64,000 bases of DNA from Phaeodactylum tricornutum CCAP 1055/1 (Eukaryota > Bacillariophyta > Bacillariophyceae > Surirellales > Neidiaceae). The translations under genes and the position numbers were made by a program. Positions 10,915 to 19,670 of this stretch are shown in pieces (the first letter of the stretch is position 1; every line of letters begins with the position of its first letter). The notes under the pieces are model-generated. The model was not told the DNA's origin. It did no database searches and worked only from the letters and a program-made list of their open reading frames with translations. The stretch is taken from the NCBI RefSeq assembly GCF_000150955.2, contig NC_011684.1, positions 558,001 to 622,000 of the forward strand, given 5' to 3'.

Positions 10915-11219
10915 ATGTCACGGACCACAAGCATACTGTAAAGATAAGGAACGACTTGTTCCGTGCTTGGTCTTGCAATTAATTATACAGACACTTTTTG
11001 TGATTGAAATCATGCGTTGTATCTGGTAGCGTTTGTATTATAAATTACATTGGGGGGTTTGTTTGACAGGTCTTCTACGGTTTGACGAAATGTTTTCAAG
11101 AAACATCCTTGGCGAAAGTAAGACGATTGAGACGGGAAACAGAATGCTTTCCCGTGGTGAATCCGTTTTGGAATGATAGCGTAGCGGTGTGGATTGAGAA
11201 AAGGCGTGTTTCCAAATCC
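10915..11219. other. Convergent 3' intergenic region
   Basis: It lies between the 3' ends of the lactonase gene and the small minus-strand gene. No coding region, RNA or repeat was recognised. Confidence 0.4.
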
Positions 11220-11525
11220 CTATCGGGTTACTCCAAAGTCCACGAATTGACCCCATTCGTCTTCACCATTGGTTGCCAGTTCTTTGCCCCACAGAGACGC
11301 CGAGGGGGAAGATGTTTCCTGGAAATAGCCGGAAGAAGACCGGCTGGGACGAGGAGTTGCCGACCGACTGCTGTATTGGCTAGAAGAGGGCGTGGTGTGG
11401 GTAGACGATAATCTCAGCGAGAGGGCGTGAAAGTCGGCCAACAGTGTGGATGCGGCGGTAGTTTTTGTGGGTTGCGAAGGATGACACCGACGCATGGGTA
11501 AGGAGCGCATCAGAATAGCAGGCAT
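11220..11525 (-). CDS. Small Ser/Thr-rich protein with C-terminal WGxFVD motif
   Basis: About 101 residues from the ATG at 11525 (MPAILMRSLPMRR). The product is rich in Ser, Thr and Pro with no membrane segment, and ends with DEWGQFVDFGVTR. I recognise no family. The same WG-x-FVD core closes the neighbouring protein at 12296-12751, which argues that both are real and related in function. The open frame continues upstream to 11648 with Gln repeats, but that part reads like leader sequence. The coding status is inferred from the shared motif rather than from a domain. Confidence 0.5.
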   Translation of the reverse strand: MPAILMRSLPMRRCHPSQPTKTTAASTLLADFHALSLRLSSTHTTPSSSQYSSRSATPRPSRSSSGYFQETSSPSASLWGKELATNGEDEWGQFVDFGVTR

Positions 11526-12295
11526 ATTAGGTATTGGTATTGGTGGTTGTTGTTGTTGTTGAGTGTGTGTGGCTTGTCCTGGAAAGAAGCAATGCTTGCA
11601 GGTGAGGATTGTGAGATCGAGAAATACGGCGAAAAAGCGCGGTTGCAAAGGATGGCGTGGATACGGAACCGTTTCTCAAAATGTCTCTCGGGAGGGGGTG
11701 ATGTGGAATGGTGGGGAGATGCGTGAGTGGAACGAATCGGAAAAGAAACCAATGAAATCATTCTATCTAACGCACTTTCAGAAATCTCGCTGCAATTGCT
11801 CCTGCGATATCGCTGACATCAGATATCACTCCCTGGTATATTTATGGAGTTTGGTTTGAACTTTGCTCGACGCCAAGGATTTGGGCCAATCAAAAACTGC
11901 CAATCGATGATATCAGCCAAGAGAGACCTGCGTCATCAGGAGTGATCCGTTACCGACATTCGTCGCTGACAACCAATCCTGGAGATGTCAAAATCGTCGA
12001 CGTGGCCCTGTCAGGAGTACTCTAGCCTGTGAGTGTTACCGTAGCGAGGAGGCCCATCGAAACTTCTTCCGGTTTCGGATACTGACAGTTTGTACGACCC
12101 GACCCAACTCGACTGCCCCAAGTCATCACGGCAGAAAACACACTCGCGTGTCAAAGGTTCTTCAAGCTGCGGCACCCAAAGCATACTTCCACTCCTGACC
12201 GCATACGATCCGCACCCCCCATTCTGTCCCATATCCCAGCCTTTGTTGGATGCTTGTCTTTGTGTTATTCCCTCATCCTCGTCGATCCTTTTCCA
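11526..12295. other. Divergent intergenic region between the two WGxFVD genes
   Basis: It holds a simple GGTTGTTGTTGTTGTTG microsatellite at about 11543-11560 and a TGTGTGTGG tract next to it. Palindrome-like TGATATCAG elements occur near 11815-11825 and 11906-11915. The short ORFs are not supported. Confidence 0.4.
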
Positions 12296-12751
12296 ATGAT
12301 TATGGATGTTACACCGCACCAAACAAGTACAATGACGAGATCCGGCGTTTCTAGTCTCTGTTTGTCCGCGTTGTCCATTTCGTCTCCCGGTGAACCTTTT
12401 AACTGTAAAACGCTCCAAACCTCCAGTCAACTCGGATCTATGCCTTCGTTGGCGTGTTCCGAAGACGATGATTCCATGAGTACGGCCAACCCGAGTTCTT
12501 CCACCGAAAGTTTGGGTCGAGGTCTCGTGCGAGGTTGGGGAAGCGTCGAATCCCGACGCGGGTACGTGGATCTTTCTGCACTCACGTCCACGAACCGGAA
12601 CAGGGCATGCACCCCGTTGCGACGATTACCACAGCCCGACGCAGTATCCACTTTGACAACTCACGATTGTGGACAATCACAAGGACCCGCTTGGGGGTAC
12701 TTTGTCGATACGCCCATGGAAGACCAGGAAGAGGAAGCCATGACTTGGTAA
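12296..12751 (+). CDS. Small Ser-rich protein with C-terminal WGxFVD motif
   Basis: 151 residues from the ATG at 12296 (MIMDVTPHQTSTMTRSG). Low-complexity Ser/Thr segments surround an acidic patch (ACSEDDDSMST). The end is GPAWGYFVDTPMEDQEEEAMTW, where the WGYFVDT core matches WGQFVDF of the minus-strand neighbour and is followed by an acidic tail. No enzyme domain, membrane helix or targeting signal is seen. I have the impression that small diatom proteins with such a motif form a family, but I cannot name it. The frame opens earlier (12254) with no better ATG. Confidence 0.55.
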   Translation: MIMDVTPHQTSTMTRSGVSSLCLSALSISSPGEPFNCKTLQTSSQLGSMPSLACSEDDDSMSTANPSSSTESLGRGLVRGWGSVESRRGYVDLSALTSTNRNRACTPLRRLPQPDAVSTLTTHDCGQSQGPAWGYFVDTPMEDQEEEAMTW

Positions 12752-12972
12752 AGTCTGGCTCCATCTGACGATCGGCTGCAAGCGCCGTGCTCACTCTCCG
12801 AGCCTCTCCTTGGCCCCTCTGTTTTTATTTCTGTTCTACCTGTTTGTATTTTCTCCGTATCCCGACACCCCCCATAGACCTCTAGACAACGCTGGCTACT
12901 ATTTACGTATTTTACAGTTAACAACAATTTTGCAAAATTTTTTCAAAAAGTACAAGATCCTCGATTCATTTT

Positions 12973-13758
12973 CTACTCAAGACGATCAAAATGTTGGATA
13001 CATTGCACCGGTACGCGTTCATCACGAAACATGGCGGTAGAAGTCATGACAATATGCTGCGCATCGGTGGAAAGTTCGCGCTGGACCGTTACATCGTAAT
13101 TCTCGGTAACAGCCGTTTTCCGCACCACAATGCCCCGATCATTTTCCAAATACGTGACTTGATCGCGAAAAATGCGGCCGCGTACGTTGGTCTCTACGGG
13201 CGGTCCGTTGATGATGTACGTGGTTTGCGACTCGATGATGCCTTCGATTTTGATCGTCAAGTGACTGCCTCGATGGGTGATCCGGTGAACGGGCCGGGCG
13301 GCATTGGCGGCACGTCGGAGCGCCCATGGAATGCCCTGGACTTCCAAAAAGCCGTCGAAATTGTCGTTACTTATCAATTTATAAACACCGGTAAGATCTA
13401 CGGGCTGAGGATCGTCCAAATCGGCCTTTCTTAAGAAAGCCGGGTCGAGCTCGGAAGTGGAGGGTGCGGCCACTCTCGATGACATAGATTCTAAGCCTTG
13501 CGCCTTTTTTTCGAACAGTACCCGCAGAACCGGATCCAGATGTTCACGAAAGGCCACGTAGGTCAAATAAACGGTTACAATCGCGATGTAAAGAGGGACC
13601 AGCAGAGATTCGGCGTGATCCTTTAACCATTGCACGACTTGCTGGAAGGATTGGGACGTTGCCAGTGCAGCCCCCAGGAGTATCAGCCCCAGCGGAGATG
13701 TACTCCGTGGACGAGACGAGCCTAAAACAAGTAGGCGCCTGCGAGTCGTCATCGTCAT
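12973..13758 (-). CDS. Membrane-anchored FABP/calycin-like protein
   Basis: 261 residues. The N-terminal part has a basic start, a hydrophobic stretch (about 22-34) and a clear membrane helix (about 52-70, LLVPLYIAIVTVYLTYVAF). Residues 121-261 read like an intracellular lipid-binding protein. DLTGVYKLISNDNFDGFLEV matches the GxWKLxSSxNFDxYL opening of FABPs, then come WALRRAANAARPVHRIT, GSHLTIK and strand-like repeats ending in VPVQCIQHFDRL. This suggests a lipid-binding beta-barrel tethered to a membrane; the ligand cannot be told. FABPs are usually soluble proteins of about 130 residues, so the anchor is unusual. Met1 or Met3 could be the start. Confidence 0.65.
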   Translation of the reverse strand: MTMTTRRRLLVLGSSRPRSTSPLGLILLGAALATSQSFQQVVQWLKDHAESLLVPLYIAIVTVYLTYVAFREHLDPVLRVLFEKKAQGLESMSSRVAAPSTSELDPAFLRKADLDDPQPVDLTGVYKLISNDNFDGFLEVQGIPWALRRAANAARPVHRITHRGSHLTIKIEGIIESQTTYIINGPPVETNVRGRIFRDQVTYLENDRGIVVRKTAVTENYDVTVQRELSTDAQHIVMTSTAMFRDERVPVQCIQHFDRLE

Positions 13759-14197
13759 GTTTTGGCTGTCGCTCGGATCAAGCGATCGAATGCGCAGACT
13801 TGGAAACCACCATGGTCGGTGCGCTAAAAATTCTTTCCAAGGTCAAGGGGCCAACGGAATGAGTCTCGTAACATCCGGGTACTAATTTGAATATTCGGGT
13901 TATCTCGTGCTACGTAACTCTAACTGTATGTAGACTTGAATTGACGTGGATTCGGAATAGGTCGGTCGATCGGTCGAGTTGACGTGGTATCATATTTATT
14001 TTATAGTCGCTGAGCTGTGACGATCTCGGAACCAAAATGTCCACCAATCGGCGTTTGCCAATATTTGACGGCTCTCTAACTGTAACGTGGGTGTATTTTT
14101 GTTCTACAAAACGCATCGCATCCGGACTGCGACTGTGCATCCAATCATTTCTTCCAGTGAAATTCTCTGGACTCTTGTAATTTATAGTTACAGTACC
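13759..14197. other. Divergent intergenic region
   Basis: Upstream of both the FABP-like gene (minus) and the LRR gene (plus). It holds motif copies at 13921-13929 (TAACTGTAT) and 14077-14085 (TAACTGTAA), the latter 113 bp before the LRR ATG. A CGGTCGATCGGTCG near-repeat lies at about 13962-13976. Confidence 0.45.
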
Positions 14198-15304
14198 ATG
14201 ATCCGGTCACACCAATACGCTACTCAAAGCGAGCTTAGTGCGCAGCATCGTCATTCGTATCGTACGAACTGCGAAGAATGGATCGAGCAGCAAGTCAAAC
14301 TGAATCGTGTCGTGACGAAAATCCGTGCGGGTGATGAGTCCTTGGGGACGGTCAGAATCATGCAAACTTACCCGACAGAACTAAGTATTGGCGACTTTCT
14401 CAGGGCTTTGAACGGATGTCCTTTTGTCCAGAACCTCTCATTCCTTGGTGTTCGCATGCCCCGACGAGATGCGGAGTTGCTGGCGATGGCCTTGAATCAT
14501 CAGTCGACAGGCATTCAGACCTTGAGTATACGCCGATTGTTGCCGGAATGCTTGCTTCCTCTCTGCCAAAGTTTGGCACACAATACGACTTTACGAGAGT
14601 TGTGTCTAATCCTTGACTCTGACGTAACGGAAGACGCTTTGTGTTGTCTCGCGGATGCCATAAAAACAAATGATTCCTTGAAAAAATTGAAAATATACTC
14701 GGCGTGTTGGACTCCGCGAGCTATGGACCGATTATCGCAGGCTATACGAGCATCTCCCAAGCTGCGCGAGTTGTCTTTGATTCGTGGTGGTATCACCGAA
14801 ATCGCGAGTCTGGCCGCCGCGGTTCAATCACAAAATACGATGAGCATCCTGGATTTGTCCGGGAATCAACTGAGGGATCCTATTTCACTGGGTCTTTTGC
14901 TGCGCTGTAGCTCCTTGCGAGAATTGGACCTGTCATCAAACAACTTTGGAAACACCTTGGCGGGAACAAGTACAGTTTTCGATGCGTTGCATCAAAATAC
15001 TACTCTCCGTCAACTATCACTTGATATGAATCCAATTTGTGAATCATTCGCGGCTCGCCTTTTGACGTCTCTCCAGTACAACACGGCGCTTGTCCGCCTC
15101 GGTATCATTACTGCAACTTTGCCGTCCAAATGCACCAAAGCCTTAACTCATGTGGTTGCCTCGAACAAAGCAGGACGGGGCTTGATCCAAACTTCTTGCG
15201 CTGTTCACGAGCCACTGATTCCTTACGTACTAAGTCTGGCTCACAAAGATCTCGCCGTGCTGTACAGCCTAGTGCAAATTCGGCCCGATTTGTATTGCCA
15301 ATAG
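14198..15304 (+). CDS. Leucine-rich repeat protein, ribonuclease-inhibitor type
   Basis: 368 residues from the ATG at 14198 (MIRSHQYATQSE). At least seven repeats of 25-29 residues of the RI/NLRC3 type are visible. Examples are LRELCLILDSDVTEDALCCLADAIKTNDSL, KLRELSLIRG, MSILDLSGNQL, LRELDLSSNNF and LRQLSLDMNPI. No signal peptide, membrane helix, NACHT or kinase is attached. Proteins of this type are numerous in diatoms and act as binding scaffolds; the partner is unknown. Some codons upstream of 14198 are open but lack support. Confidence 0.8.
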   Translation: MIRSHQYATQSELSAQHRHSYRTNCEEWIEQQVKLNRVVTKIRAGDESLGTVRIMQTYPTELSIGDFLRALNGCPFVQNLSFLGVRMPRRDAELLAMALNHQSTGIQTLSIRRLLPECLLPLCQSLAHNTTLRELCLILDSDVTEDALCCLADAIKTNDSLKKLKIYSACWTPRAMDRLSQAIRASPKLRELSLIRGGITEIASLAAAVQSQNTMSILDLSGNQLRDPISLGLLLRCSSLRELDLSSNNFGNTLAGTSTVFDALHQNTTLRQLSLDMNPICESFAARLLTSLQYNTALVRLGIITATLPSKCTKALTHVVASNKAGRGLIQTSCAVHEPLIPYVLSLAHKDLAVLYSLVQIRPDLYCQ

Positions 15305-15392
15305 ACGCGTACAAACAACAAGAAGTAGTATTAAGTGGATACTAGCCGTATTTAAACCCAAGGCCCGTTTCATTTCAGTACTCCAAAGTATT

Positions 15393-17219
15393 CTACTTGT
15401 TGACTTCTGGAAATTTTCCATATCTTATACGCTTCGCTTCAGCGACAGCGTCGACAAAGCTTGCGGCAGCCTCGTTCATAAATTCCCACTTTTTTAAGAA
15501 CGGTAACCAGCCTATAGGCCAACCTACATGACCTCCTTTTTCCGTGAGCAGCAGGACAAGGTTTCCTTCGCCGGTTTGAACTAAATTGTTGGGTTCTAGG
15601 AATCCGTCGCTGGCCGCAACCGTTCGCCATGAACTGATAGGATCTTCAAATGCATGCATGACACAGAGAGGAATTGAAATGTTGAACACCTTTGCTGAAG
15701 CAATTTTGGACGGCGTCTTGTCCAAGTCGCTCCAAGCGATGTCACCCAAGGCACCCATCTGAGAGTAAAAGTCGTTCAAGTCTCGGAACCGATTATATGC
15801 TACCGCCGTATACTTGTCCAGCTCTACAATATTCGTGGCTCTCATCAGTGAACGGAAGGCATCTCGGCCGAGGCGAGCTCGAAGCCTCTGTCCCCACTTC
15901 CGCAAGTGCTGCGTGGAGCGAATATTTTCGGCAATCATAGGTTCCCAGGTACGCATGGCACGACGATAGTACTGTTCGTTCCGACACTCGAGGGCACCAG
16001 AAATAGAAAAGGCCACATCCAAGGCACAGTCGGGCCCCGCCGACGCGACATAGTTGTTCAGCACAATAGCACCCATGGAATATCCCACGCCAGCCAGAAT
16101 ATGATTTTCACCGCCATCCATAGCTTGCCGTAAACGGAGAGCTGTCGTGTGCGCATCTTGCCAACGTGCGCCGTGAAACAAATCCCACCCTCTCATGGGA
16201 ACGTCCATCAGCCCCCTCGAAATCATAATGATAACGGTGGAACCGTCCCTTGTTCTTCTCCACGTCAAATCTGTTGCATACGTTTCCTTGCTCCCTCCGT
16301 TGACGCCATGCAGAATCAGGTATAAAGGTTTAGATGCGTTGTGCCCGTTTTCGGGAAAGGCTATGTCAAGAGCCAAGACTTCGCCATCCGCGGTCGGTAG
16401 ATATACTCGTGTCCAAAATGGGTCGGGTATGTAGTTAAGATAAAAGGGCAATCCAGTGCGAACATCGCCGGTAAGCATCCATGGCGTCGCTCCAGTTGCT
16501 GCCGAATACAAGTACCGGTGTTCGGGCCAGAGCGAAACCGCGTCGTGAATGAGGCCATTCTGTGAACTGTAATAAAGACCACTTTCCACCGTGCGGTTTA
16601 CATCAAACGGGTCGCCAAACTGAAATTCGAATCGTCGCCAGTCAAAGGTCAAGTATAACGCCAAGAAAATGAGAAGGAATAGAACAATTTGACTTTTTAC
16701 CAACCGTCGTTGTACTGCAATCCGTAGGGACAGAACCGTGGCCAAAAGAAACAGTGTGGCCCCGTAGTAGCAGCCAAATTCATTTACATACATCGAATCG
16801 ACCATCACGATCATGGAACAAAAAGTGATAACAATAGAATTCCAGTGATGTGGCGTGTGCGTATGTAGGCTCCTTTTCCCAACGCTCGAGCCTTGATTTT
16901 CCAATATAAGCATCATCACACCTATTGGAGCCAGGAAACCAGAAACAAGACGAATCCAAAGATCAAGAAAGCCACAGAAGGGAACAAGCTTAGCATACGC
17001 AAATGTAACAAGGGCTTCGATTGTTGTGTCATCGACTGGTTCTCTCAGTGGTCCCATAGAAGGAATCGCTGGGTCCTCTAAAAAGGCGGAAGCGTTCTGA
17101 CAGTACGGATGTATGGTGGTCAGGTCTAACTTTTTCAAAAAGGCGACAGACGATGCTGGTAATTGCTCCCAGGTGCTTCCCCTGTGAGATGCGCAAAATT
17201 CATCCAAAGACCATGGCAT
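15393..17219 (-). CDS. Membrane alpha/beta-hydrolase, ABHD1/2/3-YheT-like
   Basis: 608 residues, intronless. The N-terminal third (about 70-195) holds several membrane helices. The catalytic domain follows, with an LILHGVNGG oxyanion region near 301-309, GVGYSMGA giving nucleophile Ser381, MHAFEDP giving a likely Asp526 and GGHVGW giving His564. The HGVNGGS and FHGAR segments are those of the ABHD1/2/3 (YheT, Pfam AB_hydrolase-related) esterases and lipases that act on membrane lipids. The long multi-helix N-terminus is not typical of that family and may be a diatom arrangement. A paralogue lies head-to-head at 17754. Substrate is unknown. Confidence 0.8.
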   Translation of the reverse strand: MPWSLDEFCASHRGSTWEQLPASSVAFLKKLDLTTIHPYCQNASAFLEDPAIPSMGPLREPVDDTTIEALVTFAYAKLVPFCGFLDLWIRLVSGFLAPIGVMMLILENQGSSVGKRSLHTHTPHHWNSIVITFCSMIVMVDSMYVNEFGCYYGATLFLLATVLSLRIAVQRRLVKSQIVLFLLIFLALYLTFDWRRFEFQFGDPFDVNRTVESGLYYSSQNGLIHDAVSLWPEHRYLYSAATGATPWMLTGDVRTGLPFYLNYIPDPFWTRVYLPTADGEVLALDIAFPENGHNASKPLYLILHGVNGGSKETYATDLTWRRTRDGSTVIIMISRGLMDVPMRGWDLFHGARWQDAHTTALRLRQAMDGGENHILAGVGYSMGAIVLNNYVASAGPDCALDVAFSISGALECRNEQYYRRAMRTWEPMIAENIRSTQHLRKWGQRLRARLGRDAFRSLMRATNIVELDKYTAVAYNRFRDLNDFYSQMGALGDIAWSDLDKTPSKIASAKVFNISIPLCVMHAFEDPISSWRTVAASDGFLEPNNLVQTGEGNLVLLLTEKGGHVGWPIGWLPFLKKWEFMNEAAASFVDAVAEAKRIRYGKFPEVNK

Positions 17220-17753
17220 CTTTCATTTGTTGAGCACCAACTTGCTGGGATGGAGGTGTTGAGAGGTATGTCAAAGTACGCCATTGATGACGGTTCTCAA
17301 AAGAGTCCATTTTTATCGCGAATTATCGGGGAAGTCTCTTGCTGTAACTTCCGTTGGACAAAGTACGAATTCCAATCTTCCTCGCGATGCAAGAAACGCT
17401 TACTTGCTCCACCAGTTGCAGAGTGCGTGATCTATTGACTGTGATTGCTTCGTTCTCGTTCTCTTGACCTTTCTAGCTAGGAACGTCAAAATTGGGTTCG
17501 CTTTTACATTTACTGTTAGATTGTGTATTGGATCAAAAAGCACACCTAACGAGTTTCGTAATATCGCCAAGACGTTTCCAGCCAACACCCGGATTTTTTG
17601 CGTTCGGATCGGTCGCGTTCGCTTGGCCTCGTCTATCTCGATCTTTTATTCTTTTCATCGGCTCATTTTTCTTCTGCCAGAGTCCCAAAGCAGTTGCTAA
17701 CTGTAAGTTCCAATAAACAAAATTTACTGTTGTTGCCATCACAAGTAAAGTTC
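17220..17753. other. Shared upstream region of the two hydrolase paralogues
   Basis: About 530 bp between the divergent starts. Motif copies occur at 17698-17706 (TAACTGTAA, 48 bp before the plus-strand ATG), TTTACTGTTAG at 17509-17519 and TTGACTGTGATTG near 17434-17446. No gene is seen. Confidence 0.5.
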
Positions 17754-19568
17754 ATGAAAGACTCCAAGTGGACAATCGAAGCTTACTGCGGTGAGCAGAG
17801 ACCGTCGGACTGGTCCACTCTTCCGACATCTTCCCTGAGCTTTTTGAATCAGTTGAATTTGTCTGCGACGCATCCATTTTGCGGCTCAGAAGCCCCACAA
17901 CCGTACGAGATTCCCGGTGTGCCATCCCAAGGCCCCTTGTTAACCAATGATCATTTAGAGTCCTTCTGGGATGTTGTTTTGACCATCACAGCCAAAGGAG
18001 TCCCGAGTCTAATTGCAATTGGAGAACTTTGGTTGCGTCTATGTAGCTCCATTTTGGCTCCCATCGGGTTGGCTCATTTGCTGTACACAAGTATCAAGGG
18101 GATATCGGATCAAGATTCCAAAACAGCTACACGTCCCCAGAAAGTCTTTCTTTCTGTTACGTGCCTCCTTTCGGTAGCTTCCTCGATCGTTCTCTTCACC
18201 GATACCTTGTATGTGCTCGAATACGGACCCGTCTACGGTGGGTCGATGCTGATCATGTTATTACTCCTGTCCGTGAATGTGTCCGTACGCTAACGACTAC
18301 GACAAACAATGATTGGCAAGTTTTGTTTGATACTCCTAGCGCTATTCCTTGTATACGATTATGAGACTGGTGCGTTTACCTTCGGGGATTCCGCGGAACG
18401 CTGTGAAATAGCGGAAGGTCTTTACTACAACCAAGAAAATGAATTCATCAACAAATTGGTTGAACACTGGCCTCTGTCGCAACGCACGTACAGTAAAGAA
18501 TATGGAGCGAGTCCTTGGATCCCTACAGGTGACGGCCGGACGGGCCTCCCTTTCCTTTTGAACTTGGTTCGTGACTTTTCGTATACACGTGTATGGCTTC
18601 CTCTGGATGATGGCGAGGTGACGGCCTTGGATATTGGGTTTCCAGAAGCAGGCCACGATGTCACAAAACCTCTCTATCTTATTCTACATGGGCTTAACGG
18701 TGGTTCTCAGGAAGGCTACGTCCAAGACTTCACGTGGCGGCGCACAGGAGAGGGATCGACGGTAGTGGTCATGATTGCACGCGGACTCGGCGATTTGCCT
18801 ATTCGGGGATGGGATGTCTTTCACGGCGCCCGCATTTCCGACGCTCATACTGCGGCACTAAGACTTCGACAAACGCTCATTGGAGACCAAATACTGGCGG
18901 GCGTTGGCTACTCTATGGGGGCCATTATCCTGAGCAACTATGTTGCACGTTCAGGAGAGAATTGCGCGCTCGATTCGGCAGTTGCGATTTCGGGAGGTCT
19001 CGATATGCGCTTCGAGGCTGATTTCTATCGAGCTCAGCGACTTTGGCAACCCATGCTTGCACAGACTCTACGAGACGATTTCGTGGTCGGTAAATGGGGA
19101 GAGCGAGTTCACGCAAGATTGACAAAAGACCAAATGAAAAATCTAATGAGGGCCGCACACGTTTCAGAGATTGACGAAACAGCTGTTGTAGCCTACAATG
19201 GCTTTCGGGACTTGGATCACTATTATTCCGAAATGTCTGCGTTGGGGGATATCCCTATTGAGGAGTACAATGGTCCATCGCTAGAGCCACAGAGAAGAAT
19301 CCAAAGCTTGTCGATTCCTCTTTTGGTCATTCACGCCCTGGACGATCCGCTTGTAACGTTTCGGACTGTAGGCGCCAATCATGGTCTCATGCATCCTACA
19401 AACCTTACCAAAACAGGAACTGGAAATTTGCTATTGTTATTGACCAAAGGTGGGGGGCACGTGGGATGGCCGCTCGGTTGGTTCTTTTTTCTTAATACTT
19501 GGAAGTGGATGAACGATGCCGCGATGAGCTTCACCAACGCAGTGGACCATTCCCGAAAGGAAGGTTGA
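17754..19568 (+). pseudogene. Membrane alpha/beta-hydrolase paralogue interrupted by one in-frame stop
   Basis: Colinear with the divergent neighbour at 15393-17219. Residues from MKDSKWTIEAYCG to a TAA at 18291-18293, and then the rest to 19568, are in the same frame. Around the stop the two proteins align without a gap (YGGSMLIMLLLLS... against YGATLFLLATVLS..., ending in FGD in both). The stop sits where the paralogue has Arg171, after the N-terminal membrane helices and before a further helix. The catalytic half is intact: LILHGLNGGS, GVGYSMGAI, HALDDP, GGHVGW. The downstream part has its own ATG at 18309. Possible readings are a recent pseudogene, a strain polymorphism, a sequencing error or a protein remade as the downstream half. 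A 48-nt intron over the stop (18274-18321, GT...AG, with a CTAAC inside) is formally possible but shorter than the other introns here and would remove aligned residues. Confidence 0.75.
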
Positions 19569-19670
19569 AATCAGATAGAGAAATATACATATAAGCTGAT
19601 TTAATGCAAGCTGATTTTGAATCACTTTTTGTCGTTTATGATTTACTATGTTACTTGCTCATGTCCATAT

